Assembly (NCBI GenBank): GCA_038993745.2
Contig: CP160629.1
Location: 558,001-622,000 of the forward strand
Length of the DNA stretch: 64,000 nucleotides
Source of the DNA: Aliivibrio fischeri
GTDB taxonomy: Bacteria; Pseudomonadota; Gammaproteobacteria; Enterobacterales; Vibrionaceae
Reading direction: 5' to 3'
The notes beneath the pieces were generated by a model. It saw nothing but the letters and a program-made list of their open reading frames with translations, was not told where the DNA came from and made no database searches. Both the position numbers and the translations under genes were made by a program. Shown here in pieces: positions 31,403 to 41,510 of the stretch (the first letter of the stretch is position 1; every line of letters begins with the position of its first letter).

Positions 31403-31921
31403 ATGCCATTGTTAGATAGTTTTACTGTAGATCATACTCGTATGGAAGCACCGGCGGTTCGTGTTGCGAAAACAATGCAAACACCTAAAGGCGATACAAT
31501 TACTGTATTTGATTTACGCTTTACTGCACCAAATAAAGATATTCTGTCAGAGAAAGGCATTCATACACTAGAGCATTTATACGCAGGTTTTATGCGTAAC
31601 CACCTTAATGGCAGCGGTGTTGAAATTATTGATATCTCGCCAATGGGGTGTCGTACTGGCTTCTATATGAGTTTGATCGGTACACCAGCTGAGCAAGCAG
31701 TTGCAGATGCATGGGTGTCATCAATGGAAGATGTGCTGAAAGTAGAAGCTCAAAATAAAATTCCTGAACTGAATGAGTATCAATGTGGTACTTATGAAAT
31801 GCATTCACTTGATGAAGCAAAAGCAATCGCAAGCACAGTGCTTGCATCAGGTATCAGCGTAAATAAAAATGATGAACTTGCACTATCTGATTCAATGCTA
31901 AAAGAATTATCTAATCATTAA
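31403..31921 (+). CDS. luxS: S-ribosylhomocysteine lyase, AI-2 synthase
   Basis: A 172-residue cytosolic enzyme that makes homocysteine and DPD, precursor of the quorum signal AI-2. The metal ligands H54 and H58 (HTLEH) and C128, and the catalytic C83 ([10 protein letters not shown]), are all present. AAAGGA precedes the ATG. It follows gshA and the SLT-like lipoprotein gene, the conserved vibrio order, and is closed by a strong bidirectional terminator. Confidence 0.98.
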   Translation: MPLLDSFTVDHTRMEAPAVRVAKTMQTPKGDTITVFDLRFTAPNKDILSEKGIHTLEHLYAGFMRNHLNGSGVEIIDISPMGCRTGFYMSLIGTPAEQAVADAWVSSMEDVLKVEAQNKIPELNEYQCGTYEMHSLDEAKAIASTVLASGISVNKNDELALSDSMLKELSNH

Positions 31922-31940
31922 TTGACGTTTTAATTTGAAA

Positions 31941-31969
31941 AAAAAAGCCCGCATTTAGCGGGCTTTTTT
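31941..31969. terminator. Bidirectional terminator between luxS and the corB-like gene
   Basis: AAAAAAGCCCGC-5-GCGGGCTTTTTT, symmetrical for the two convergent genes. Confidence 0.92.
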
Positions 31970-32013
31970 TAGCTGAATATCAGTTTTAACCATTGATAGT
32001 ATTGGTATACAAA

Positions 32014-33288
32014 TTATTTATCATCTTCAGTACTTGGGAATACTTTTACAAGGTTAATTTTGTTTTCTTCTACAGCGACAATTTCCATATTATGCTGTTC
32101 AATTTCGAGGCTAATTTCCGTTTCAGGGATCTCTTCTAAATGCTCAAGGATTAAGCCATTAAGTGTTCTTGGTCCATCTGTTGGTAAGTCCCATTTTAAG
32201 CCTTTATTAATGTCTCGAATATTGGCACTACCTTCAATCATAAAGCTGCCATCAGGCTGAGGTGTAATTTCTTCAGCTAAACTTGGAGCCATTGAGGTAG
32301 TGAATTCACCAACAATTTCTTCCAAAATATCTTCTAATGTTATTAAACCCTGGATATCACCGTATTCATCAACAACTAAACCAATGCGTTCTTTATTACG
32401 CTGAAACTTTAATAGCTGTGAATTAAGTGGGGTCGCTTCAGGTATGAAATAAATTTCATCCGCGGCTCTTAATAGTGTTTCTTTGGTAAATTCATTTTTT
32501 TCAAGCATCAAGCGATAAGATTCACGTAAGCGAAGCATCCCAACCACTTCATCGATTTGATCTCGATATAAAACAATACGTCCGTGAGGGGAGTGAGTTA
32601 ATTGACGTGAAATCGATTTCCAATCATCGTTAATATCAATCCCTGTAATTTCACTACGAGGCACCATAATATCGTTAACGGTAACGTGCTCTAAATCCAG
32701 TATTGAAATCAGCATATCTTGGTGACGACGAGGAATTAATCCTCCCGCCTCATGAACAACGGTTCTTAATTCTTCAGAACTTAATTTATCTTTATCGTCA
32801 TGTCCTGAACCAAGGCCGAGTATTTTTAAGAAACCATTAGTGATTAGATTTACTAAAATAACCAGTGGAGAAAGCAGTTTCATTAACACATTAAGGACGA
32901 TACTACTGCTATAAGAAACGCGTTCTGGGTACATTGCTGCAAGGGTTTTAGGGGTTACTTCTGCAAAGACAAGAATCACAAGAGTTAATACACCGGTAGC
33001 GATGGCTACGCCTAGGTCACCATAAAGTCGCATACCAAGAATGGTTGCTATTGCAGAGGCTAGAATGTTAACAAGGTTATTGCCGATAAGGATAAGGCCA
33101 ATGAGGCGATCTGGACGACTGAGTAGTTTTTCAACACGTTTTGCACCTTTATGCCCCTGATTTGACAGGTGCTTTAGGCGGTAGCGGTTTAACGACATCA
33201 TGCCCGTTTCTGAGCTTGAGAAGTAACCTGAGATAACAATGAGTATAGCTAATAACGTAAATAGGGCACCGGTTGATATATCGTCCAA
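32014..33288 (-). CDS. CNNM/CorB-like (YfjD) membrane protein with CBS domains
   Basis: A roughly 424-residue inner-membrane protein, closely similar in layout to E. coli YfjD. An N-terminal DUF21 region has about four hydrophobic segments (SGYFSSSETGMMSLNRYRL near residue 25). A CBS pair at about 200-320 contains DIMVPRSEITGIDINDDW. A C-terminal transporter-associated domain (PDGSFMIEGSANIRDINK) follows. By family it is linked to magnesium or cobalt efflux. I start at TTG 33288 because AGGA lies 9 bp upstream and homology begins at DDIST; an in-frame ATG at 33318 is the alternative. Confidence 0.9.
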   Translation of the reverse strand: MDDISTGALFTLLAILIVISGYFSSSETGMMSLNRYRLKHLSNQGHKGAKRVEKLLSRPDRLIGLILIGNNLVNILASAIATILGMRLYGDLGVAIATGVLTLVILVFAEVTPKTLAAMYPERVSYSSSIVLNVLMKLLSPLVILVNLITNGFLKILGLGSGHDDKDKLSSEELRTVVHEAGGLIPRRHQDMLISILDLEHVTVNDIMVPRSEITGIDINDDWKSISRQLTHSPHGRIVLYRDQIDEVVGMLRLRESYRLMLEKNEFTKETLLRAADEIYFIPEATPLNSQLLKFQRNKERIGLVVDEYGDIQGLITLEDILEEIVGEFTTSMAPSLAEEITPQPDGSFMIEGSANIRDINKGLKWDLPTDGPRTLNGLILEHLEEIPETEISLEIEQHNMEIVAVEENKINLVKVFPSTEDDK

Positions 33289-33421
33289 GTGTCTTGTTCC
33301 TCGTTTTAAAGGGAGCATATCAACCTAAGCACTTACTTAGATTGATATAATTAAAAGGTATTTATCTAATCTGATAATCCGTCTGTCAAGTTTGAATACA
33401 AAAAGTGAGCGATTGTCGCAA

Positions 33422-34216
33422 TTAAGTTAACACAATCTCTTGAACAAAACGGCTACCAAAGTAAGCAAGGGTCAGTAAGAAAGCACCAGATAAACTGAAC
33501 CATAATGCTTTTTGACCACGCCACCCACGCTGATAGTGGCCCCAAGTTAATGTTGCGTAGATAATCCAAGCAATAAAGGAAAGTATTGCTTTGTGAGCTT
33601 TACCTTGAGCAAACATATCTTGAATAAATGTGAATCCAGTCATTAATGTAAGAGTGAGTAGTAATAAACCCACAAGAATGATCTTGAAAAGTTGGCGTTC
33701 AACCATCATTAATGGAGGAAGGTTTGGATTTAACATTAATGATTTTTTGCTTTTGAGTTTATGATCAAGCCAAGCTAATTGAAGCGCATAGAGTGTAGCA
33801 ATCATCAATGTTGAATAAGCAAATAAAGCCAAAGATATGTGGATGAGTAAACTTGGGTGAGTTTCAAGGTGAGTAATAAATGCACCTGGCAAGAAAGTCG
33901 CTGCTAATAGGTTAATGGCAGAAAAGCTATAAACCACAGGTAAAATGAACCATACTCGGAACTTGAGCATAGAGACACTCATTACTAGCGATATAATAAA
34001 GCTAATAAGAGAAGCGACATTTAAAATACTTAGGTTTTGTCCGGCAGTATTTAAAATGAGCTCTTTGAGTTGCCAGGCATGCAAAAGCAGCGCAAGGAAT
34101 GCACAAACGAACACAACTTTGGTCTGAATTTTATTTTTACTTGCTAAGCCTGGGATAACAAAGCCTAATGCAAGAAAGTAAGATAGAGCAGCACCGATTG
34201 CTGTAATGGTATCCAT
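33422..34216 (-). CDS. ypjD: YpjD/CcsA-family cytochrome c assembly-like membrane protein
   Basis: A 264-residue inner-membrane protein with about eight hydrophobic helices. Family regions are ILNVASLISFIISLVMS, HISLALFAYSTLMIATLYALQL (near 125-147), LMTGF near 188, and a histidine in KAHKAILSFIAWIIYATL. CcsA relatives handle heme for cytochrome c maturation, but YpjD is better known for lying next to ffh and corB, as here. It is divergent from ffh. Its function is unproven. Confidence 0.88.
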   Translation of the reverse strand: MDTITAIGAALSYFLALGFVIPGLASKNKIQTKVVFVCAFLALLLHAWQLKELILNTAGQNLSILNVASLISFIISLVMSVSMLKFRVWFILPVVYSFSAINLLAATFLPGAFITHLETHPSLLIHISLALFAYSTLMIATLYALQLAWLDHKLKSKKSLMLNPNLPPLMMVERQLFKIILVGLLLLTLTLMTGFTFIQDMFAQGKAHKAILSFIAWIIYATLTWGHYQRGWRGQKALWFSLSGAFLLTLAYFGSRFVQEIVLT

Positions 34217-34367
34217 AATTTACTGATCACCTAGTTTATCAACATCTTGATTATACCCTCTACAGGACAATCTCGGTAGGTGTGATTCAGTTAGGTTAAA
34301 AAATTTTCATTATTACGCCCAAGATTTAGGTATAATCGTTTAATGGTCGCAAAGTAGGCGCAGGAAT

Positions 34368-35741
34368 ATGTTTGATAATTTAACGGATAGACTATCCAGA
34401 ACACTGAAAAATATCAGTGGTAAAGGTCGATTAACAGAAGACAACATTAAAGAAACGCTACGTGAAGTACGTATGGCGTTACTGGAAGCTGATGTAGCTT
34501 TACCAGTGGTTCGTGATTTTGTAAAACGCGTAAAAGAAGGTGCTGTAGGTGTTGAAGTATCAAAAAGCTTAACACCTGGCCAAGAATTCATAAAAATTGT
34601 TCAAGCTGAACTAGAAGCAGTTATGGGGGATTCTAACGAAGCCCTTAACCTAGCTTGTCAGCCGCCAGCGGTTATTTTAATGGCAGGTTTACAAGGTGCA
34701 GGTAAAACAACAAGTACCGGTAAATTAGCTAAACTATTAAAAGAGCGCGACAAGAAAAAGGTATTAGTAGTTTCTGCCGATGTTTATCGTCCTGCGGCGA
34801 TCAAACAGTTAGAAACATTAGCAGCAGATGTGGATGTTGATTTCTTCCCATCTAGTGCAGATCAAAAGCCTATTGATATTGTTGATGCGGCGATTAGCCA
34901 CGCAAAACTGAAGTTCTTTGATGTTGTTATTGTCGATACAGCAGGTCGTTTGGCCGTTGATACCGAAATGATGGATGAAATCAAACAGCTTCATGCTCAT
35001 GTAAATCCGATTGAGACTCTGTTTGTTGTTGATGCAATGACAGGTCAAGATGCGGCAAATACAGCAAAAGCGTTTGGTGATGCTTTACCTCTAACTGGTG
35101 TTATTTTAACAAAGGTTGATGGTGATGCTCGTGGTGGTGCTGCATTATCAGTTCGTCATATTACAGGTAAACCAGTTAAATTCTTAGGTGTTGGTGAAAA
35201 AACTGACGCACTAGAACCGTTCCACCCAGAACGTATTGCTTCTCGAATTTTAGGTATGGGTGATGTTCTTTCTTTAATTGAAGATCTTGAAAAGAACGTA
35301 GATAAAGAAAAAGCAGAGAAACTGGCTAAAAAATTCAAAGAGAAAAAAGGCTTTGATTTAGAAGATTTCCGTGAGCAGCTTGGTCAGATGAAAAACATGG
35401 GCGGCATGATGGGCATGATGGATAAGCTTCCAGGAATGTCTCAGCTACCAAGTGATGTGAAAGATAAAGTTGATGATAAAATGTTCAATCAAATGGAAGC
35501 TATTATTAATTCCATGACGATGAAAGAGCGTCAACGTCCTGAAATCATCAAAGGTTCACGCAAAAAACGTATCGCTGCGGGTTCTGGTGTACAAGTTCAA
35601 GATGTAAACCGTATGCTAAAACAATTCACCCAAATGCAGAAGATGATGAAGAAAATGCAGAAGGGTGGCATGAAAGGCATGATGCGTAATATGCAAGGTA
35701 TGATGGGTGGTATGGGCGGAATGGGTGGCTTCGGTCGCTAA
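34368..35741 (+). CDS. ffh: Signal recognition particle GTPase
   Basis: A 457-residue protein that with 4.5S RNA targets ribosomes making membrane proteins to FtsY. It has the N domain, then G1 GLQGAGKTT at 107-115, DTAGRL, and TKVDGDARGG. A methionine-rich M domain fills the C-terminal 150 residues, ending in a Gly/Met-rich tail. AGGA precedes the ATG. It stands before the rpsP operon, as in E. coli. Confidence 0.97.
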   Translation: MFDNLTDRLSRTLKNISGKGRLTEDNIKETLREVRMALLEADVALPVVRDFVKRVKEGAVGVEVSKSLTPGQEFIKIVQAELEAVMGDSNEALNLACQPPAVILMAGLQGAGKTTSTGKLAKLLKERDKKKVLVVSADVYRPAAIKQLETLAADVDVDFFPSSADQKPIDIVDAAISHAKLKFFDVVIVDTAGRLAVDTEMMDEIKQLHAHVNPIETLFVVDAMTGQDAANTAKAFGDALPLTGVILTKVDGDARGGAALSVRHITGKPVKFLGVGEKTDALEPFHPERIASRILGMGDVLSLIEDLEKNVDKEKAEKLAKKFKEKKGFDLEDFREQLGQMKNMGGMMGMMDKLPGMSQLPSDVKDKVDDKMFNQMEAIINSMTMKERQRPEIIKGSRKKRIAAGSGVQVQDVNRMLKQFTQMQKMMKKMQKGGMKGMMRNMQGMMGGMGGMGGFGR

Positions 35742-35786
35742 AAATCCAATACAATCAGTAGTATCTAAAAAGATATATAATTAAGG

Positions 35787-35831
35787 GCGGCAAGTTAATT
35801 TGTTGAAAAACTTAACCTGGCGCACTTTTTT
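35787..35831 (+). terminator. Possible terminator of ffh
   Basis: An imperfect 12-bp stem (GCGGCAAGTTAA against TTAACCTGGCGC, two mismatches) followed by six Ts. Confidence 0.5.
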
Positions 35832-35839
35832 AAACCAAT

Positions 35840-35964
35840 TTTTTCATCAATTACAAAAATAATTGGTGAAAAAGTAACTAAATCCCTTGCATTGAAACTC
35901 TATAAGAGTAAAATTCCGGGGCTTTATTTTGGCACGAGGGCTCAAAAATTGATTTTTTTGGGCC
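35840..35964 (+). promoter_or_regulatory. Structured promoter and leader region of the rpsP operon
   Basis: It holds an AT-rich 14-bp stem at 35840-35873. A promoter TTGCAT-N16-TAAAAT spans 35887-35914. A second hairpin, GGCTCAAAAA / TTTTTGGGCC, lies at 35939-35964 in the predicted leader, 34 bp before rpsP. The second stem could serve as attenuator or RNA stabiliser for this ribosomal-protein operon. Confidence 0.5.
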
Positions 35965-35998
35965 AATTTAATTTTTATACAAAGCAAAAGAGGACGAT

Positions 35999-36247
35999 AT
36001 GGTTACCATTCGTTTGGCACGTCACGGCGCTAAGAAGCGTCCATTCTATCAAATCGTTGTAGCGGACAGCCGTTTCAAAGCAACTGGTCGTTACATTGAG
36101 AAAGTAGGTTTCTTTAACCCTACAGCACAAGGTCAAGAAGAAGGTCTACGTTTAGATCTAGACCGTGTTGGCCACTGGGTTGAGCAAGGCGCTGGTCTTT
36201 CTGATCGTGTAGCTAAGCTAGTTAAAGACGCTAAAAAAGCGGCTTAA
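35999..36247 (+). CDS. rpsP: 30S ribosomal protein S16
   Basis: An 82-residue S16 with canonical [23 protein letters not shown] and [15 protein letters not shown] precedes the ATG. It is the first gene of rpsP-rimM-trmD-rplS, and codon use is highly biased. Confidence 0.98.
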   Translation: MVTIRLARHGAKKRPFYQIVVADSRFKATGRYIEKVGFFNPTAQGQEEGLRLDLDRVGHWVEQGAGLSDRVAKLVKDAKKAA

Positions 36248-36274
36248 TATTAGTTGGTTAAAGGTAAAGAATTT

Positions 36275-36802
36275 ATGAGTAAGCAAGACGAAGTTATTGT
36301 TGTAGGTAAGTTTGGTGCTTCCTATGGTATTCGTGGATGGTTGAAAGTAGTTTCTTTTACAGATCAACCTGAAAGTATTTTCGACTACAAACCTTGGCTT
36401 ATCCAAGTTAAAGGTGAATGGGTCGAGTTTTCAGTTGAAAGCTGGAAACGTCATAAAGGTTTGGTGTGCAAACTGAAAGGGTTAGATGTTCGAGAAGAAG
36501 CTCAAACATATACTAACCTAGAAATTGCAGTTAAAGCAGACGCACTACCTGAGCTGTCAGAAGATGAATTCTACTGGCGTGAATTGTTTGGTATGGAAGT
36601 GGTTACAACTAAAGGCTATGCGCTTGGCGTTGTTGACGACATTTTTGAAACCGGATCAAACGATGTTCTTGTAGTCAAAGCCAACCTGAAAGATGCTTTT
36701 GGTAAAAAGGAACGATTGATTCCTTTTATTGATGAGCAAGTGATCAAATTAATTGATCGTGAAGCTCAACGGATCGAAGTTGACTGGGATCCTGGGTTTT
36801 AA
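36275..36802 (+). CDS. rimM: 16S rRNA processing protein RimM
   Basis: A 175-residue assembly factor for the 30S head that binds S19. The N-terminal barrel starts [17 protein letters not shown]; the PRC-barrel half includes [13 protein letters not shown] and ends [17 protein letters not shown] start at ATG 36275 (SKQDEVIVV); the upstream TTG at 36254 only adds seven unconserved residues. It is second in the rpsP operon. Confidence 0.96.
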   Translation: MSKQDEVIVVGKFGASYGIRGWLKVVSFTDQPESIFDYKPWLIQVKGEWVEFSVESWKRHKGLVCKLKGLDVREEAQTYTNLEIAVKADALPELSEDEFYWRELFGMEVVTTKGYALGVVDDIFETGSNDVLVVKANLKDAFGKKERLIPFIDEQVIKLIDREAQRIEVDWDPGF

Positions 36803-36824
36803 CCCCTAGGTAAAGCGAGGGCAC

Positions 36825-37574
36825 ATGTGGGTTGGCGTTATTAGCCTATTTCCTGAAATGTTCCGTTCGGTTACCGATTTTGGGGTAACTAGCCAAGCAA
36901 TAAAAAAAGGTCTTTTATCTATTGAGACATGGAATCCTAGAGATTTCACTCATGATAAACATCGCACTGTTGATGACCGACCTTATGGTGGTGGTCCTGG
37001 AATGTTAATGATGGTACAGCCTTTGCGCGATGCCATTACTGCAGCCAGAGAAGCGTCACCCGGCAAAACGAAAGTGATTTACCTTTCACCTCAAGGCAGA
37101 ACGCTGAATCAAGCTGGTGTTGAGGAGTTAGCGACAAACGAGAATTTAATTCTAATTTGTGGCCGATATGAAGGTGTAGATGAGCGCATAATACAATCTG
37201 AAGTTGACGAAGAATGGTCAATCGGGGATTTTGTGCTTACAGGTGGGGAACTCCCTGCTATGACGTTGATTGATTCTGTATCTCGGTTTGTTCCGGGTGT
37301 ATTAGGTGATTTCGCGTCCGCTGAAGAAGATTCTTTTGCAGACGGTTTGTTAGATTGTCCGCACTATACAAGACCTGAGGTTTTGGATGGTAAGGAAGTA
37401 CCTAGTGTACTTAAATCTGGAAATCATAAAGATATCGCTCGTTGGCGAATGAAACAATCGTTAGGCCGTACTTGGCTAAGAAGACCAGAGCTCCTGGGAA
37501 ATCTAGCTCTGACTGACGAACAGGAATTATTACTGGCTGAGTTTGTTCGTGAAGAACGCCAGAACAGTAAGTAA
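36825..37574 (+). CDS. trmD: tRNA (guanine-37-N1)-methyltransferase
   Basis: A 249-residue SPOUT methyltransferase that makes m1G37 in tRNAs reading CCN, CUN and CGG, preventing frameshifts. Motifs: [21 protein letters not shown] near residue 48, the SAM knot [13 protein letters not shown] near 110, and [14 protein letters not shown] near 131. GAGG lies before the ATG, 22 bp after rimM. Confidence 0.97.
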   Translation: MWVGVISLFPEMFRSVTDFGVTSQAIKKGLLSIETWNPRDFTHDKHRTVDDRPYGGGPGMLMMVQPLRDAITAAREASPGKTKVIYLSPQGRTLNQAGVEELATNENLILICGRYEGVDERIIQSEVDEEWSIGDFVLTGGELPAMTLIDSVSRFVPGVLGDFASAEEDSFADGLLDCPHYTRPEVLDGKEVPSVLKSGNHKDIARWRMKQSLGRTWLRRPELLGNLALTDEQELLLAEFVREERQNSK

Positions 37575-37615
37575 TTAAGTAAATTTAGTATCAGTTTATT
37601 CTAGGATATACAAAA

Positions 37616-37969
37616 ATGAGCAACATCATTAAAGCTCTTGAAGATGAGCAACTAAAACAAGACCTACCTAAATTCGCTCCAGGTGACACTGTAGTAGTTC
37701 AGGTTAAAGTTAAAGAAGGTGACCGTGAGCGTCTACAGGCATTCGAAGGCGTTGTAATCGCTATTCGTAACCGTGGTCTACACTCTGCGTTCACTGTACG
37801 TAAGATTTCTAACGGTGAAGGTGTTGAGCGTACGTTCCAAACACACTCTCCAGTTGTAAACAGCATCGAAGTTAAACGTCGCGGTGCAGTACGTCGTGCC
37901 AAGTTGTACTACCTACGTGAGCGTTCTGGTAAATCAGCTCGTATCAAAGAGAAGCTGGCTAAAAAGTAA
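37616..37969 (+). CDS. rplS: 50S ribosomal protein L19
   Basis: A 117-residue L19 at the subunit interface. It shows [20 protein letters not shown] and [18 protein letters not shown]. Last gene of the rpsP operon, followed by a strong terminator. Confidence 0.98.
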
Positions 37970-37999
37970 CGCACACGAGAACGTTCTCAATGTGCTATG

Positions 38000-38025
38000 A
38001 AGGTGCGCTGTTATCAGCGCACCTT
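38000..38025 (+). terminator. Terminator of the rpsP operon
   Basis: AAGGTGCGCTG-TTAT-CAGCGCACCTT followed by Ts. Confidence 0.92.
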
Positions 38026-38046
38026 TTTTTATATCTAAATTAAAAC

Positions 38047-38064
38047 TGTAAACTTAAATTTACG
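38047..38064. promoter_or_regulatory. TyrR box upstream of aroF-tyrA
   Basis: TGTAAA-CTTAAA-TTTACG, one base from the TyrR pattern TGTAAA-N6-TTTACA, 121 bp before aroF. TyrR repression of aroF-tyrA is known in E. coli, so tyrosine control is inferred here. Confidence 0.65.
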
Positions 38065-38184
38065 ATATAAAATAAAATTGTATTATATTAATTACAATGG
38101 TTGATTTATGTGCTGTACCTGTTAAATTATTTGTATTCGTCTTAATTGACAGTTAATGGAAATAAAAGTTTACAGGTGTAGGGT

Positions 38185-39258
38185 ATGAGAAAAAGTGAAT
38201 TAAGTAATATCAATATTATCGATGAGCAGGTGCTGATCACTCCACAAGAGCTTAAAAATAAGATCCCTTTAAGCGAAAATGCTCGCCAGTTTATCCAACA
38301 ATCCCGTCAAACTATTTCTAATATCATTCATAAAAAAGATCACCGTCTATTAATTGTTTGTGGTCCATGTTCAATTCATGATATCGATGCAGCAAAAGAA
38401 TATGCAAAACGTTTAAAGGTGATCGCAGAAGATCTAAAAGATCAACTGTACATTGTTATGCGTGTCTACTTTGAAAAACCACGAACTACAGTAGGCTGGA
38501 AAGGCTTGATTAATGATCCTCACCTTGATGGTTCATTTGATATTGAACAAGGTCTACATTCTGCACGACAATTATTAGTTGATTTAGCTGAGATGGAAAT
38601 CCCTCTGGCAACAGAAGCACTAGATCCAATTAGTCCGCAATACATTGGTGATACATTTAGTTGGGCTGCAATTGGGGCTCGAACCACTGAATCTCAAACT
38701 CACCGTGAAATGGCAAGTGGTTTATCTGTTCCTGTAGGCTTTAAAAATGGTACTGATGGCAGCTTATCGACATCGATTAATGCAATGCAAGCTGCGGCTT
38801 CTGGACACCGTTTCATGGGTATTAATAGCGAAGGTCAGGTTGCTTTACTTACAACCCAAGGTAACCCTAATGGTCATGTTATTTTACGTGGTGGTAAACA
38901 AACTAATTATGATTCGGTTTCAGTAACAGAGTGCGAAGAAGAATTAGCAAATTCAAATTTAGATGCGGCTTTAATGATTGATTGTAGTCACGCAAATTCA
39001 CGTAAAGATTACCGTCGTCAGCCTTTAGTTGCTGAAGATGTTATTCATCAAATTCGTGAAGGTAATAAATCGATTATTGGATTGATGATTGAGAGTCATT
39101 TAAATGAAGGGAATCAACCATCAGATATACCATTGTCTGAGATGAAATATGGCGTATCTATTACAGATGCCTGTATCAATTGGGAATCAACTGAGGCACT
39201 ATTACGTCATACTCACAAAGAATTAACTCCGATATTGGAAGAGCGTTTAAAAGGATAG
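38185..39258 (+). CDS. aroF: 3-deoxy-7-phosphoheptulonate (DAHP) synthase
   Basis: A 357-residue class I enzyme, first step of the shikimate pathway, condensing PEP with erythrose 4-phosphate. Motifs: IVCGPCSIHD near residue 58, RVYFEKPRTTVGWKG near 93, GARTTESQTHREM, and MIDCSHANSRKD near 265. Pairing with tyrA in one operon (6 bp gap) and the TyrR box mark it as the tyrosine-sensitive AroF isozyme by inference. Confidence 0.95.
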   Translation: MRKSELSNINIIDEQVLITPQELKNKIPLSENARQFIQQSRQTISNIIHKKDHRLLIVCGPCSIHDIDAAKEYAKRLKVIAEDLKDQLYIVMRVYFEKPRTTVGWKGLINDPHLDGSFDIEQGLHSARQLLVDLAEMEIPLATEALDPISPQYIGDTFSWAAIGARTTESQTHREMASGLSVPVGFKNGTDGSLSTSINAMQAAASGHRFMGINSEGQVALLTTQGNPNGHVILRGGKQTNYDSVSVTECEEELANSNLDAALMIDCSHANSRKDYRRQPLVAEDVIHQIREGNKSIIGLMIESHLNEGNQPSDIPLSEMKYGVSITDACINWESTEALLRHTHKELTPILEERLKG

Positions 39259-39264
39259 ATTGAG

Positions 39265-40398
39265 ATGGCGGTAGAACTAAGTCATTTACGCGATCAAATT
39301 GATGCGGTAGATAAACAGATGTTGGATCTTTTAGCTCAACGTTTACATTTAGTTGAGCAGGTTGGTGAAGTAAAAAGTGCACATGGATTGCCTATTTATG
39401 ATCCAAGCCGAGAAGCGGCAATGTTAGCATCAAGACGCTCAGAGGCTGAAAAAAAAGGCGTACCGCCCTCATTAATTGAAGATATTCTTCGCAGAACAAT
39501 GCGTGAGTCTTATAGCAGTGAAAATGATTCTGGTTTTAAGTGTTTAAAACCAGAGTTAAGGCCGATCGTTGTTGTTGGTGGTAATGGGCAACTTGGTGGA
39601 TTATTCGCCAAAATGTTTAAATTATCTGGTTATCAAGTTCGAATTCTTGGTAGTCAAGATTGGGATAATTCTGATGAGATCCTAGATAATGCAGGTATGG
39701 TTGTTGTTACGGTTCCTATCAACTTAACCATTGATGTAATTAATAAATTATCAAGGTTACCTGAGGATTGCATCCTTTGTGATTTAACCTCAATTAAGCA
39801 GAAACCTCTTGCTGCAATGATGGAAGTTCATAAAGGCCCTGTTGTTGGATTGCACCCAATGTTTGGCCCTGATGTTCCAAGCCTTGCAAAACAAGTTATT
39901 GTTATGTGTGATGGTCGAGGTAAAGAGCACTATAGTTGGTTGAAGAACCAATTTGAGATTTGGGGGGCAATCGTACGTGATATTTCTGCGAATGAGCATG
40001 ATCATGGTATGACTCTAATTCAAGCATTACGCCACTTTACTTCGTTTGCCTATGGACAGCATTTAGCAAAAGAGAATCCTGATATTGAACAGTTGCTTAA
40101 CTTAAGCTCTCCAATTTATCGTTTAGAGCTATTGATGGTTGGTCGATTATTTGCTCAAGATCCAAATTTATACGCAGATATCATTCTTTCTTCTGATGAA
40201 AATATTGAAATGATAAAGCGATTCCATCAACGTTTTGGTGATGCAATCTCATTGCTAGAAGAACATAATCGTTCAGGATTCATTAAAAACTTTGAAGAAG
40301 TAGAAGCTTGGTTTGGTGATTATGCTGAACAGTTTTTAATTGAAAGCAAAAGTTTACTCAGACAAGCGAATGATTCGATTCACCGTGAACGTAATTAG
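39265..40398 (+). CDS. tyrA: Chorismate mutase / prephenate dehydrogenase
   Basis: A 377-residue bifunctional tyrosine-pathway enzyme. The N-terminal chorismate mutase (about 1-90: [20 protein letters not shown]) is followed by an NAD-binding fold with [17 protein letters not shown] near 103. The dehydrogenase motif GLHPMFGPD lies near 195. It is the second gene after aroF and ends in a terminator shared with the convergent M23 gene. Confidence 0.96.
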   Translation: MAVELSHLRDQIDAVDKQMLDLLAQRLHLVEQVGEVKSAHGLPIYDPSREAAMLASRRSEAEKKGVPPSLIEDILRRTMRESYSSENDSGFKCLKPELRPIVVVGGNGQLGGLFAKMFKLSGYQVRILGSQDWDNSDEILDNAGMVVVTVPINLTIDVINKLSRLPEDCILCDLTSIKQKPLAAMMEVHKGPVVGLHPMFGPDVPSLAKQVIVMCDGRGKEHYSWLKNQFEIWGAIVRDISANEHDHGMTLIQALRHFTSFAYGQHLAKENPDIEQLLNLSSPIYRLELLMVGRLFAQDPNLYADIILSSDENIEMIKRFHQRFGDAISLLEEHNRSGFIKNFEEVEAWFGDYAEQFLIESKSLLRQANDSIHRERN

Positions 40399-40422
40399 TG
40401 CAGGTAAGAAGGCATAGTATGT

Positions 40423-40454
40423 AAAAAGGGTGAGCTATGAACTCACCCTTTTTT
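40423..40454. terminator. Bidirectional terminator, tyrA and M23 gene
   Basis: AAAAAGGGTGAG-7-CTCACCCTTTTTT. Confidence 0.9.
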
Positions 40455-40472
40455 GTATTTGTTAAACGGTGT

Positions 40473-41486
40473 TTATTGTGTCAATTGCTGACTACTTTCG
40501 TCTTCAGCTTTCGCTGTGTTAATTGCTTCAACTTGTTCAACCGTTGGTTTTTGTGTCAACTTTAATTGCAGTTTTACTACATTATTAATAACGTCAACCA
40601 AAGGTGTCCACTTTACACTTCGTTCTTTTTCAAAGAGGCTATCAAACTTTTCTGGCGTCCAATCCATAAACGATCTTGGATTTAAAACTCGACCTAAGAA
40701 ACGCACTTCATAATGTAAGTGTGGTCCTGTTGAATTACCAGAGTTACCACAAGTAGCAATCAGTTCACCTTTTTTAACGAACTGTCCTGAGCGAACTTTA
40801 AATTTTTGTAGGTGTGCATACATGGTCATAAAACCGAATGAATGCTGAACTTTTAATAGGTTACCGTAACCTTTATTACTGGCTCTTGCTAGTTCAACAA
40901 CACCATCAGCTGGAGCATAAATTTCGGTTCCACGCTTACAGGTTAAATCAACACCTAAGTGGCGTTGGCGTTTACCTGAAATAGGGTTGGTTCGGCGTCC
41001 AAAACTGGATGACTCTCTCGTGTAATGTAGGGGAGTATCATTCGGGATTAGGCGAAACATGGTCGCTCTAACTGCCGAGTCAATGGCTGCAACATCAAGT
41101 CGTTGCTCTAGTGTTTTTTCAGCTAATGATGAATCTTCTTCTGATATTTCTTGTAAGCCAAGTACAGATTCAACATCATCTACACGTTGGCTAATAACAA
41201 GTAATTCATTTTCTTTTGCTTCTAGTTGTTGAGTAAGCTCATGATTACTATTGTTATTATCAACAATTAACTGGTTTAGCTCATTATTTTTGTTTTGCAG
41301 TTCAGCGATAGCAACTTTTGCTGACTCTTGTTGTTGATAGAAATAATGTAGACCAAAGCCACTTAATGCAAATGAGCTAACCCCAAGTACTAAAGATAAA
41401 ATGACCAGCTTTTTTCGTCTTTGGGAGATCGCGAAAAGACGCGTTCCTTTGTTGTGGGAGACGGAAATTCGAATTTTATCAGGCAT
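40473..41486 (-). CDS. M23-family cell-wall metallopeptidase
   Basis: A 337-residue membrane-anchored protein. A single transmembrane helix (about 28-50) comes after a basic N-terminus, then a coiled coil (about 52-110). The LytM domain has zinc and catalytic motifs HLGVD near 177 and GPHLHYEV near 258. All expected His/Asp residues are present, so it is probably an active endopeptidase that cuts peptidoglycan crosslinks, rather than a degenerate EnvC/NlpD-type activator. It is followed on the plus side by the tyrA terminator. Confidence 0.9.
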   Translation of the reverse strand: MPDKIRISVSHNKGTRLFAISQRRKKLVILSLVLGVSSFALSGFGLHYFYQQQESAKVAIAELQNKNNELNQLIVDNNNSNHELTQQLEAKENELLVISQRVDDVESVLGLQEISEEDSSLAEKTLEQRLDVAAIDSAVRATMFRLIPNDTPLHYTRESSSFGRRTNPISGKRQRHLGVDLTCKRGTEIYAPADGVVELARASNKGYGNLLKVQHSFGFMTMYAHLQKFKVRSGQFVKKGELIATCGNSGNSTGPHLHYEVRFLGRVLNPRSFMDWTPEKFDSLFEKERSVKWTPLVDVINNVVKLQLKLTQKPTVEQVEAINTAKAEDESSQQLTQ

Positions 41487-41510
41487 AAGGGTAACAACTA
41501 TTTATAAAGG

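Noticed and set aside
38146..38151. TTGACA as aroF -35
   Set aside because: The matching -10 would fall within about 15 bp of the start codon, leaving no room for a leader.
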